Source: JBCBTD01 sp039818825 (GTDB lineage Bacteria > Pseudomonadota > Alphaproteobacteria > Geminicoccales > Geminicoccaceae). From it: a DNA stretch of 32,157 nt. The stretch is taken from the NCBI GenBank assembly GCA_039818825.1, contig JBCBTD010000047.1:1-32157 (forward strand). Reading direction: 5' to 3'. Numbering within the stretch: position 1 is the first letter of the stretch; the number at the start of each line of letters is the position of its first letter. The position numbers were made by a program, and so were the translations under genes. Below the pieces are notes generated by a model that worked only from the letters and a program-made list of their open reading frames with translations, did no database searches and had not been told where the DNA came from. This document shows, piece by piece, positions 24,125 through 30,794 of the stretch.

Positions 24125-24140
24125 TGGCACGATGTTTGCT
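24125..24140 (+). promoter_or_regulatory. Consensus sigma-54 (RpoN) promoter of puuE
   Basis: TGGCACGATGTTTGCT is a perfect match to TGGCACG-N4-TTGCT. The predicted start near 24151 leaves a leader of about 120 nt before the puuE ATG at 24273. It indicates nitrogen-limitation control, probably by NtrC, although no clear NtrC dyad was found upstream. Confidence 0.8.
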
Positions 24141-24272
24141 TAATCCGTGATGTAGTGTGCTAGTACGATGCCGAGCGAGAGTCTCGATGGACACCGCGAC
24201 GAACCAGCGGCAACCAGCGGGTGGCGCGATGGATCCGACACGGGCGTGGTATCGGAAGGCGGGAGCAAAGCG

Positions 24273-25181
24273 ATGAGCTCCCTCGATCGCGACCTCGTCG
24301 GCTATGCCGACACGCCGCCCGATCCGCAATGGCCGGGTGGCGCGCGCATCGCGCTGAACTTCGTCATGAACTACGAAGAGGGCTCGGAGCCCTCGGTGCA
24401 GGATGGCGAGGGCTACACCGAAACGGCGCTGACGGAGGCGCCACTCGATCCGGGCGTAAAAGGACGTGACCTCGCCGGCGAGGGCATGTTTGCCTATGGC
24501 TCGCGGGTCGGCTTCTGGCGCCTCATGCGGCTCTTTCAGGAGCGCGGCATGCCGCTCACGGTCTTCGGCTGCGCGCTGGCGATCGAACGAAACCCGCGCG
24601 CTGCCGCGGCGATCGCGGCATCGGGCTTCGACGTCTGCTGCCACGGCTGGCGTTGGGTCCAGCACTACTGGCTCGGTGAGGAGGAGGAGCGCGAGCACAT
24701 CAAAAAGGCTGTCGCCTCGCTCCAGAACACCGTCGGCGAGCGCCCGCTCGGTTGGTACTGCCGCTACGGCCCGAGCGTGAACACCCGCAAACTCGTCGTC
24801 GAGGAGGGTGGCTTTCTTTACGACAGCGACGCCTACGACGACGAGCTGCCGTACTGGACGACCGTCGACGGCAAGCCACACCTGGTCGTGCCCTACAGCC
24901 TGACACACAACGACGGCAAGTTCGGCCGTAGCGGCATGGTCACCGGCGGCGAGTTCTTCGAGTTCCTCAAGGACGGCTTCGACATGCTGTGGCGCGAAGG
25001 GTCGACGCAGCCGAAGATGATGTCGGTGGGCTTGCACATGCGGCTCGTCGGTCATCCGGCCCGCGCCTCTGGCCTCGAACGCTTCCTCGACTACGTCCAG
25101 GGGCACGAAGGCGTATGGATCACGCGACGGCTGGACATCGCGCGACATTGGCAGACGACGCACCCCTATCCGGGCGCCTGA
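24273..25181 (+). CDS. puuE: Allantoinase PuuE (polysaccharide-deacetylase type)
   Basis: PuuE hydrolyses allantoin to allantoate in purine-ring degradation and uses a NodB-like fold unrelated to amidohydrolase AllB. The 302 residues are normal length and show the family pattern: DLVGYADTPPDPQWPGGARI at the start, NYEEGSEPS, the GRDLAGEGMFAYGSRVGFWR block, SGFDVCCHGWRWVQHY (metal-site region), GWYCRYGPSVNTRKLVVEEGGF, YDSDAYDDELPYW and SVGLHMRLVGHPAR. I chose the ATG at 24273 because GGGAG lies 7 nt upstream; an in-frame ATG at 24168 would add 35 residues of low-similarity sequence. It is convergent with the ABC transporter operon and follows a sigma-54 promoter. Confidence 0.9.
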   Translation: MSSLDRDLVGYADTPPDPQWPGGARIALNFVMNYEEGSEPSVQDGEGYTETALTEAPLDPGVKGRDLAGEGMFAYGSRVGFWRLMRLFQERGMPLTVFGCALAIERNPRAAAAIAASGFDVCCHGWRWVQHYWLGEEEEREHIKKAVASLQNTVGERPLGWYCRYGPSVNTRKLVVEEGGFLYDSDAYDDELPYWTTVDGKPHLVVPYSLTHNDGKFGRSGMVTGGEFFEFLKDGFDMLWREGSTQPKMMSVGLHMRLVGHPARASGLERFLDYVQGHEGVWITRRLDIARHWQTTHPYPGA

Positions 25182-25217
25182 ACGCCGTAGCCACGGCGCT
25201 CGACGGCACGCGGCATC

Positions 25218-25237
25218 CGGCGGTGCCGGAGCCGCCG
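25218..25237. terminator. Possible bidirectional hairpin between convergent genes
   Basis: CGGCGG-TGCCGGAG-CCGCCG lies in the 93-bp gap between puuE and the convergent permease gene. It is GC-rich without a T-run, so it is only a weak terminator candidate. Confidence 0.3.
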
Positions 25238-25274
25238 CCGACGTCCCGCTCACTGCGGTCGGATGGCCTTTCGA

Positions 25275-26096
25275 TCAGCTGCTGAGCCGCCGCGTCAGAC
25301 CGACGAGCCGGTCCATCACCAACAGCAGCACGATGGCGCCGACGATCAACACGCCCGATGCCGCGGCGACGCGAACGTCCAGACTCGATTCCATCATCCC
25401 CCACATCCGGATCGGCAACATGTCGGTCCGCGCGCTGCTCAGGAACAGCGACACCGGCACGTTGTCGATCGAGGCCATGAAGGCGAGGAAGGTGCCGGCG
25501 GCGATGCCCGGCAGGATGATCGGCAACGTCACCCGCCGGAAGGTGTAGAAGGGCCCGGCGCCGAGGCTCCGCGAGCTGTCGAGCAACGCCCGGTCGAGCT
25601 GGCTCAGATTGGCGAGCGTCGTCCGCAGCACGAAGGGCACGACGACGACGAGGTGGCCTGCCGTCAGCCACATGAGCGAGGGTCGGAAGCGCATGAGTGT
25701 GATGAGGATGAGCGCCGCCAGGCCGAAGGACAGCATCGGCAGGACGAGCGGCGACATGAACACGGTGTCGAGGGTGCGGCCCGTGGCCGTTGGATGCCGC
25801 TGCAGCCAGAGCGCCGCCATGGTGCCGACGATCATGGCGAGTGCCGCACTCCAAGCCGCGACCTTCAGTGAGTTCAAGGCGGCTTCGTGGATGTGCCCCG
25901 ATCGTTCCGGGTCGAGCAGCGCCGCATACCATTGGAGCGACAGCCCGGGCGGCGGGAACTGGAGGCTCGGTTCGCTGGTGAGCGAGGTGACGAGAACGAC
26001 GACGACCGGCGTGGTGAGGATCAGCAGTGCCAGCCCACCGAGCCCGCCGACCACGAGCCAGTAGGCCACATCTTCCAGTCGGTTGCGGTCAACCAT
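25275..26096 (-). CDS. ABC transporter permease, PotC-like
   Basis: This is the second membrane subunit of a spermidine/putrescine-type importer. The 273 residues have six predicted membrane segments, including ASPSLP-region helix LVVGGLGGLALLILTTPVVVVLVTSL near the start, AAWSAALAMIVGTMAALWL, PLVLPMLSFGLAALILITL and ASGVLIVGAIVLLLVMDRLV near the end. The EAA-type coupling loop is LLDSSRSLGAGPFYTFRRVTLPIILPGIAAGTFLAF (about 165-200). It overlaps the upstream permease gene by 8 nt and is the last gene of the transporter operon. The substrate is not readable from sequence; ureides or other purine breakdown products are suggested by the neighbours. Confidence 0.9.
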   Translation of the reverse strand: MVDRNRLEDVAYWLVVGGLGGLALLILTTPVVVVLVTSLTSEPSLQFPPPGLSLQWYAALLDPERSGHIHEAALNSLKVAAWSAALAMIVGTMAALWLQRHPTATGRTLDTVFMSPLVLPMLSFGLAALILITLMRFRPSLMWLTAGHLVVVVPFVLRTTLANLSQLDRALLDSSRSLGAGPFYTFRRVTLPIILPGIAAGTFLAFMASIDNVPVSLFLSSARTDMLPIRMWGMMESSLDVRVAAASGVLIVGAIVLLLVMDRLVGLTRRLSS

Positions 26097-26973
26097 CGAT
26101 CCGACCCCGCGACAGCCGCCCTAGCCAGCCGAAAAGTGCGATCACGGCCAAGACCGAGACCAGCAGGGAGAGCGAGACGACGGCAGCGAACGGCCAGTTG
26201 TAGACCACCACCGACTGCTGCCAGATGACCAGCGGCATGTAGATGAGGCGGCCGCCGCCGATCACCGACTGCGAGATGAAGGCGGCCGTCGAACTCGCGA
26301 AGACCAGGAGACAGCCGGCGGCGAGGCCCGGCAGGCTCAATGGTAGGATGACCTTGACGAAGGTGCGCAAGCGGCTGGCGCCGAGCGCTACCGAGGCGTC
26401 GACCAGGCGCGGATCGATGCGGTTCATGACGGCCAAGAGCGGCAGCATCATCAGCGGCAGCTCGATCTGCATGAGGGCGACGATGAGGCCGAACTCGGTC
26501 TGCAGCAGCCGCAACGGGGTGGCGCTGAGCCCGAGGCCCATGACGACCTGGTTCACGAGCCCCTCGCGGCCGAGGATCACGATCCAGGCAAAGGTCCGCA
26601 CGACGACCGAGGTGAGGAGCGGCAGGACGACGATGATGAGCAAGACGCGCCGCAACCGCACGCCCGCCTCGACGTAGAGCAAGGCCAACGCCATCCCCAG
26701 TACGGCCGTGCCCGCGACCGTCTTGACGCCGAGGAGCAGCGTGTCGAACGCGACGTTCAAATAGAACGGGTCGCCGAGGAACTTGCGCCAGCTGTCGAGA
26801 CCGAGGCGCGTCATGTCTTGGTCGGCGTGTAGGCTGACCCAGACGAGCACGATCAGCGGGGCGGCGAAGAAGCCTACGAACAAGAGCGCCATGGGGACGA
26901 CCAGCAGCCAGTCGCCCCCGAGCCGCCGAAGCGGCCAAGCGGCCGCCTCGGTGTAGGACAGGGCGGTGCTCAG
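26089..26973 (-). CDS. ABC transporter permease, PotB-like, probable CTG start
   Basis: This is the first membrane subunit of the same importer. It has six predicted helices, the first at WLLVVPMALLFVGFFAAPLIVLV, and a coupling loop LVDASVALGASRLRTFVKVILPLSLPGLAAGCLLVF. No ATG, GTG or TTG lies before the first helix. The only ATG (26892) falls inside that helix and has no ribosome site. A CTG at 26973 overlaps the binding-protein stop (CTGA) and has GGGAGG 7 nt upstream, which gives 294 residues, the normal family length and a cytoplasmic N-terminus. I therefore place the start there. The longer open frame to 28113 is the shadow of the binding-protein gene. Confidence 0.85.
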   Translation of the reverse strand: MSTALSYTEAAAWPLRRLGGDWLLVVPMALLFVGFFAAPLIVLVWVSLHADQDMTRLGLDSWRKFLGDPFYLNVAFDTLLLGVKTVAGTAVLGMALALLYVEAGVRLRRVLLIIVVLPLLTSVVVRTFAWIVILGREGLVNQVVMGLGLSATPLRLLQTEFGLIVALMQIELPLMMLPLLAVMNRIDPRLVDASVALGASRLRTFVKVILPLSLPGLAAGCLLVFASSTAAFISQSVIGGGRLIYMPLVIWQQSVVVYNWPFAAVVSLSLLVSVLAVIALFGWLGRLSRGRIDG

Positions 26974-28001
26974 ACGGCGACCTCCCGGTTGAAGCGCTCG
27001 ATCCAGTCGGCTCGCTGCGGGTTGATGACCGACCAGTCGTGACGGACGAACGTCGAGAGCTCGTCGAGCGAGGCCATCGGCAGCGAGGCCAAAAGCTCGA
27101 CGTCGCTGTTCACCGGGATGAAGTTGTAGGGCGGCTGCATCAGCTTCGACTGCACGTCGGCGCTCACCACCGTGTCGATGTATTGGTAGGCCTGCGCGGG
27201 GTTCTCGGCGCCCTTGGCGACGTGCATCGTCGTCACGAAGGCGATGGCGCCGGTCTCGGGCATGGCGAACTCGATGTCGACCCCGCGCCCCTTGAGGGTG
27301 GCGACGGCCTGGGTGTTGCCGTACATCACGTCGATCTGGCCCTGCTGGAAGAGGCCGGCCATCGCCGACGGCTGCGCGACGGCCGCGATCTGCGGCAGGA
27401 TTTCCTTGATCTTGGTGAAGGCAGGCTCGACGTCGGTCTCGGAGCCGCCGAAGATCTTGGCGATCTCGATCAGCGACGTCGTGCCGTAGGTCGTCTGGAA
27501 GCCGGTGAGGCCGAGCCGGCTGGCGAACGGCTCTTCGAACAGATCGGCCCAGCCGCTCGGCTTGGGCAGCTTCGAGGGGTTGTAGGCGATGCCGACGACC
27601 TGGGCCGCGACCGGTGCGCCGAACGTGTCGACGAAGCCTTCGGGCAGCTTCGAGGCGTTCTCGAGCTTGCTGACGTCGAACGGCTCGTAGAGATCCATCT
27701 CCACGCCCGAGGCGCGTGGGCCAGGGTCGAGCACGAAGACGTCGAAGGGCGGCAGGCCGCGCGCAGCGCGCGCCTTGGCGATCTGCTCGACCGCATAGAG
27801 CGGTGCCAGGTCGAGGTCGACGCCCTTGGTTTCCTGGAGCGCCGGAGCGACGATCGAGCGGAAGGCCTCGTCCCAGGTACCGGGATAGATCGCGGCGACG
27901 ACGTCGCCGGCGGCGCGCGCGGGCAGGCTCAGGGCCGAGCTGCCGGCGAGGGCTGTGGCGCCGCCGAGGAAGGTGCGGCGATCGAGGTTCAGGCTGCGCA
28001 T
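26970..28001 (-). CDS. ABC transporter substrate-binding protein, PotD-like, Tat-type signal
   Basis: This is the periplasmic binding protein of the importer. The 343 residues begin MRSLNLDRRTFLGGATALAG, a twin-arginine signal peptide ending near ALSLPARAAG (about residue 31). The mature part is a type II spermidine/putrescine-like binding protein: VVAAIYPGTWDEAFRSIVAP, PPFDVFVLDPGP, VVGIAYNPSKLPKPSGWADL, QIDVMYGNTQAVATLKGRG and the C-terminal NPQRADWIERFNREV. I use the ATG at 28001, which has GGAGAGGA upstream; an upstream ATG at 28085 is in frame but lacks both signal and ribosome site. It follows the ATPase gene by 29 nt. The ligand is unknown. Confidence 0.9.
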   Translation of the reverse strand: MRSLNLDRRTFLGGATALAGSSALSLPARAAGDVVAAIYPGTWDEAFRSIVAPALQETKGVDLDLAPLYAVEQIAKARAARGLPPFDVFVLDPGPRASGVEMDLYEPFDVSKLENASKLPEGFVDTFGAPVAAQVVGIAYNPSKLPKPSGWADLFEEPFASRLGLTGFQTTYGTTSLIEIAKIFGGSETDVEPAFTKIKEILPQIAAVAQPSAMAGLFQQGQIDVMYGNTQAVATLKGRGVDIEFAMPETGAIAFVTTMHVAKGAENPAQAYQYIDTVVSADVQSKLMQPPYNFIPVNSDVELLASLPMASLDELSTFVRHDWSVINPQRADWIERFNREVAV

Positions 28002-28030
28002 CGGGTCCTCTCCGTGGTTTGGTCGTTGGC

Positions 28031-29167
28031 TCAGGCGGTTTCGGGCCGGAAGACGGCCGGATGGGCATTGGCGCCGAAACCGCAAAAAAGGTCGTCCGGC
28101 AACGCCGCGTCACCTGGCGCGCGCAAGCGGACGAGCTTCACGGCGTTGCCGCCGCCGTCCTCCAGATCGAGCACGGTGAGCCCGCCGACCGGCAGGCTGA
28201 GGCGTCGCCTGACGGAAAAGCGGCCGGTGCCCGCGCTGCGGTGCAGGTCGAGCTGCTCGGGGCGGATGGAGATGACGACCCGCTCGCCCGCGGCGAAGCA
28301 TTCACGCGACCGCACGCGGACGTTGCTGCCGGCGTCGAGCCGCACTTGGAGATGCTCGCCGTCCACCACCTTGACGACGCCCGGCAGCAGATTGGTCGAG
28401 CCGATGAAGCCGTTGACGAACAACGTCGCCGGCTGGTCGTAGATGGCGACCGGCGTGTCGAGCTGCTCGATGCGACCGTGGTTCATGACCGCGACCCGGT
28501 CGGCGATGCTCATCGCCTCCTCCTGGTCGTGGGTGACGAGGACGGCGGTGAGCCCGAACTGCCGTTGCAGTCGTTTGATCTCGATCTGCATGTCGAGCCG
28601 GAGGTTCTTGTCGAGGGCGGCGAAGGGCTCGTCGAGCAGCAGGATGCCTGGTTCCACGCAAAGCGCGCGGGCGAGTGCTACCCGCTGCTGCTGGCCCCCC
28701 GAAAGCTCGCGCGGCAGCCGTTGGGCGAGATGGGCCATCCGCACGACGTCGAGGAAACGGGCGACCTTCTCCCGGATCTCGGCCTTGGGTCGCCCGCGCG
28801 CGGCAAGGCCGTAACCGACGTTCTCGGCTGCCGTCATGTGGGGAAAGAGGGCATAGTTCTGGAAGACGATGCCGATGTTGCGCTGGCCCGGCGACACGTC
28901 GTCGACGCGGCGGCCCGCAACGCTGACGATGCCGTCGGATTGGCGGAGAAAGCCGGCGATCACTCTGAGTAGCGTGGTCTTGCCACAACCCGAGGGCCCG
29001 AGTAGCGCCACGACCTCGCCAGGCTCGACGTTCAGTGTGACGTCGTCGACGGCGAGGAAGCCGCCGAAGCGATGCGACACCCCCTCGACGTCGAGCCGAG
29101 CTCCCGCTCCGCGGTCGGTGACGGCCTCCACCACCCCCCTCTCCAGCTTTCGAAGCGCGGTCGCCAA
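28031..29167 (-). CDS. ABC transporter ATPase, PotA-like
   Basis: This is the ATP-hydrolysing subunit of the importer. The 378 residues show Walker A GPSGCGKTT (about 57-65), Q-loop FQNYALFPHMT, signature LSGGQQQRVALARAL, Walker B ILLLDEPFAALD and H-loop VTHDQEEAMSIADRVAVM. A C-terminal TOBE domain follows (about 255-378; NLLPGVVKVVDGEHLQV). The start is TTG at 29167 with GGAGG 5 nt upstream. It is the first gene of the four-gene transporter operon. A sigma-54-like promoter lies about 60 bp upstream, in the gap after the GntR gene. All catalytic motifs are intact. Confidence 0.92.
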   Translation of the reverse strand: MATALRKLERGVVEAVTDRGAGARLDVEGVSHRFGGFLAVDDVTLNVEPGEVVALLGPSGCGKTTLLRVIAGFLRQSDGIVSVAGRRVDDVSPGQRNIGIVFQNYALFPHMTAAENVGYGLAARGRPKAEIREKVARFLDVVRMAHLAQRLPRELSGGQQQRVALARALCVEPGILLLDEPFAALDKNLRLDMQIEIKRLQRQFGLTAVLVTHDQEEAMSIADRVAVMNHGRIEQLDTPVAIYDQPATLFVNGFIGSTNLLPGVVKVVDGEHLQVRLDAGSNVRVRSRECFAAGERVVISIRPEQLDLHRSAGTGRFSVRRRLSLPVGGLTVLDLEDGGGNAVKLVRLRAPGDAALPDDLFCGFGANAHPAVFRPETA

Positions 29168-29226
29168 GACTGCCTCCGCATCGGCGCCACCGGATCATCC
29201 CGCATCGTGGCTCTCGACGATCATAC

Positions 29227-29242
29227 GGCAAGAAGCAGGCCA
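29227..29242 (-). promoter_or_regulatory. Sigma-54-like promoter of the ABC transporter operon
   Basis: TGGCCTGCTTCTTGCC on the minus strand keeps the invariant GG (29241-29240) and GC (29229-29228) 10 nt apart, with TGGC and TTGC intact. The predicted start near 29216 is about 50 nt before the ATPase start. It differs from consensus at two positions of the -24 element and at the last base. Confidence 0.55.
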
Positions 29243-29252
29243 AGTCGGCTGA

Positions 29253-29936
29253 TCAGCCTCGCCGATCGCCGCCGAGCCAAGCGACGAGGCGCCGGCGGAC
29301 CGCGTCGAGGTGCGCCCGCATCGCGGCTTCGGCGCGCGTGCTCGCCCCGTCCCGCAGCGCATGCAGGATGCGGAGATGCTCCTCGCCCTGCGCTCGAAAG
29401 GTGCGGGGCATTTTGGAGACGTGGCACATGCGCGCCTTGCCGCGCAGATCCTGGATGAGCGTCGTCAAGCGTCCGTAACCGCAAGCCTCGGCGATCGCGT
29501 CGTGGAGACGGTCGTCATGGGCCCAAAAGTGGTCGAAATCGGGAGCCGCGTCGCGCGCGAACCGCTCCGCCTCCGCCGTCAGTCGCGTCACCAGCCCAAG
29601 GTCGATGCGACCAGCCGCAAGCCCCGCCGCTTCGGCTTCGAGCGGTCGCCGGACGACCAGGATTTCGAAGAGGTCCTCCACCGAGAACCGGCGGATCGCA
29701 ATGCCGCGGTTGGGCAAGCGCTCGACGAGACCTTCGCCCTCGAGCCGGCCAAGCGCGGCTCTGAGCGGCGTGCGGGAGATTTCGATGAGTTCCGCGAGCC
29801 GACGCTCGCTGAGCGTCGTGCCCGGCGCCAGCCGGCCGTCGAGGATCCGGCCGCGCAGCTCTTGATAGGTTCGCTCCGTGAGGCTGGTCGGTGGCGTCAG
29901 CTCGACTCGGAGGCTCAGGGTCGGTGGCACGGTCAT
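29253..29936 (-). CDS. GntR-family transcriptional regulator, FCD subfamily
   Basis: This is a DNA-binding regulator that probably controls the adjacent transporter and the divergent allA-amidohydrolase genes in response to a pathway metabolite. The 227 residues have an N-terminal winged helix-turn-helix (LTERTYQELRGRILDGRLAPGTTLSERRLAEL, ISRTPLRAALGRLEGEGLVERLPNRGIAIRRF, about 18-84). A helical FCD ligand domain follows (about 88-215), with the metal/ligand residues typical of the family (FDHFWAHDDRLHDAIAEACG, EEHLRILHALRDG). It is divergent from allA across about 230 bp that contain two dyads. The ATG at 29936 is used; its ribosome site is weak. Confidence 0.9.
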   Translation of the reverse strand: MTVPPTLSLRVELTPPTSLTERTYQELRGRILDGRLAPGTTLSERRLAELIEISRTPLRAALGRLEGEGLVERLPNRGIAIRRFSVEDLFEILVVRRPLEAEAAGLAAGRIDLGLVTRLTAEAERFARDAAPDFDHFWAHDDRLHDAIAEACGYGRLTTLIQDLRGKARMCHVSKMPRTFRAQGEEHLRILHALRDGASTRAEAAMRAHLDAVRRRLVAWLGGDRRG

Positions 29937-30002
29937 GGGTCCGTTTAACGCTCACCAAGCGTCCTGGCCATCGGCTCACCCGGGCAACCGATGCGTCTAG
30001 TC

Positions 30003-30016
30003 AATACGTGCGTATT
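30003..30016. promoter_or_regulatory. Inverted repeat between the GntR gene and allA, possible operator
   Basis: AATACG-TG-CGTATT lies 67 bp upstream of the GntR gene. FCD-type GntR proteins bind short dyads of this size, so it is a candidate autoregulatory site. Confidence 0.4.
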
Positions 30017-30135
30017 TGGTAGGCTGCAATCCGCAACGTTGCCTAAAAAACAATCTTAGGTGTTTCGTTTCACGTCGTTGGCGTGAGGGATAGGCTGTCG
30101 TAGCGCTGGGCAGCAGGGCAATGGCAGCGTATTGG

Positions 30136-30150
30136 GATACCAATGGTATC
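30136..30150. promoter_or_regulatory. Inverted repeat at the allA start, possible GntR operator
   Basis: GATACCA-A-TGGTATC is a perfect 7-bp dyad around one base and contains the TGGT/ACCA halves common in FCD-GntR operators. It covers the upstream ATG candidate of allA at 30143, which argues for the later TTG start. Confidence 0.5.
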
Positions 30151-30166
30151 GACAACGGAGACCACG

Positions 30167-30655
30167 TTGCGCGACCTCCTCTTCGAGCCCTTGACGGCCC
30201 GCTCGTTCGCCGCCTTCGGCGACGTGCTCGTGCCACCGGTGCCGGGCCAGCCGCGAACCTATTTCGAGGACGCGCTCGGCAATCTGCGCGCCGAGGCATG
30301 GCCCAGCCTCTCGTTGGCTTGCGTCGAGCAGGCAAGCGCCTTGCCGCTGACGGCCCGGCAGATGGAGCGACACGCGTTCAGTTCTCAGAGCTTCGTGCCC
30401 TTGGCGGCCACGAGCTTCCTGGTGGTCGTGGCACCGCATGGCGTGTCGGGTGGGCCGGATATCGACCATGCGCGGGCGTTTCTGGCGACGGACGGGGTGG
30501 GCGTGACCTACGCCGCCGACACCTGGCACCATCCCCTGACCGTGCTGCAGGCGCCGGCCTCCTTTGCCGTTTGGATGTGGCGCGATGGCACGGCCGGGGA
30601 CGAAGACTTCGTCGACGTCGAGCCGTTTCGCATCGTTGCCGGAGCACGCGGCTGA
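30167..30655 (+). CDS. allA: Ureidoglycolate lyase AllA
   Basis: AllA splits ureidoglycolate into glyoxylate and urea, late in allantoin degradation. The product of about 162 residues has the family pattern: LLFEPLTARSFAAFGDVLVP at the start, HAFSSQSFVPLAATSFLVVVAP in the middle of the cupin barrel, GVGVTYAADTWHHPLTVLQAP (His residues near the active site) and FAVWMWRDGTAGDEDFVDVE. The TTG at 30167 has GGAG 6 nt upstream and gives the family-like short N-terminus. An in-frame ATG at 30143 adds eight residues but lies within a perfect dyad. With puuE nearby this points to a ureide pathway; allantoate-processing genes are not in the window. Confidence 0.88.
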   Translation: MRDLLFEPLTARSFAAFGDVLVPPVPGQPRTYFEDALGNLRAEAWPSLSLACVEQASALPLTARQMERHAFSSQSFVPLAATSFLVVVAPHGVSGGPDIDHARAFLATDGVGVTYAADTWHHPLTVLQAPASFAVWMWRDGTAGDEDFVDVEPFRIVAGARG

Positions 30656-30742
30656 ACGCGTCCAGCACGACTCGACGTCCGCGGCAGCGCGCACGGCCGA
30701 GCCAACCTGCTGGCCAATGGCGTTTGGGACCTCGAGGGTCGA

Positions 30743-30761
30743 GGCGAGCTGTTGGCTCGCC
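30743..30761 (+). other. Stem-loop between allA and the amidohydrolase gene
   Basis: GGCGAGC-TGTTG-GCTCGCC is a perfect 7-bp stem with a 5-nt loop in the 139-bp gap. No T-run follows, so its role is unknown; it could tune expression between the two genes. Confidence 0.35.
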
Positions 30762-30794
30762 GATGCAGGGGTGCGGATAGGGAGGGCCACTTCG

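Noticed and set aside
23772..25253. Long minus-strand frame over puuE
   Set aside because: It is an antisense shadow; puuE on the plus strand has conserved motifs, a ribosome site and a promoter.
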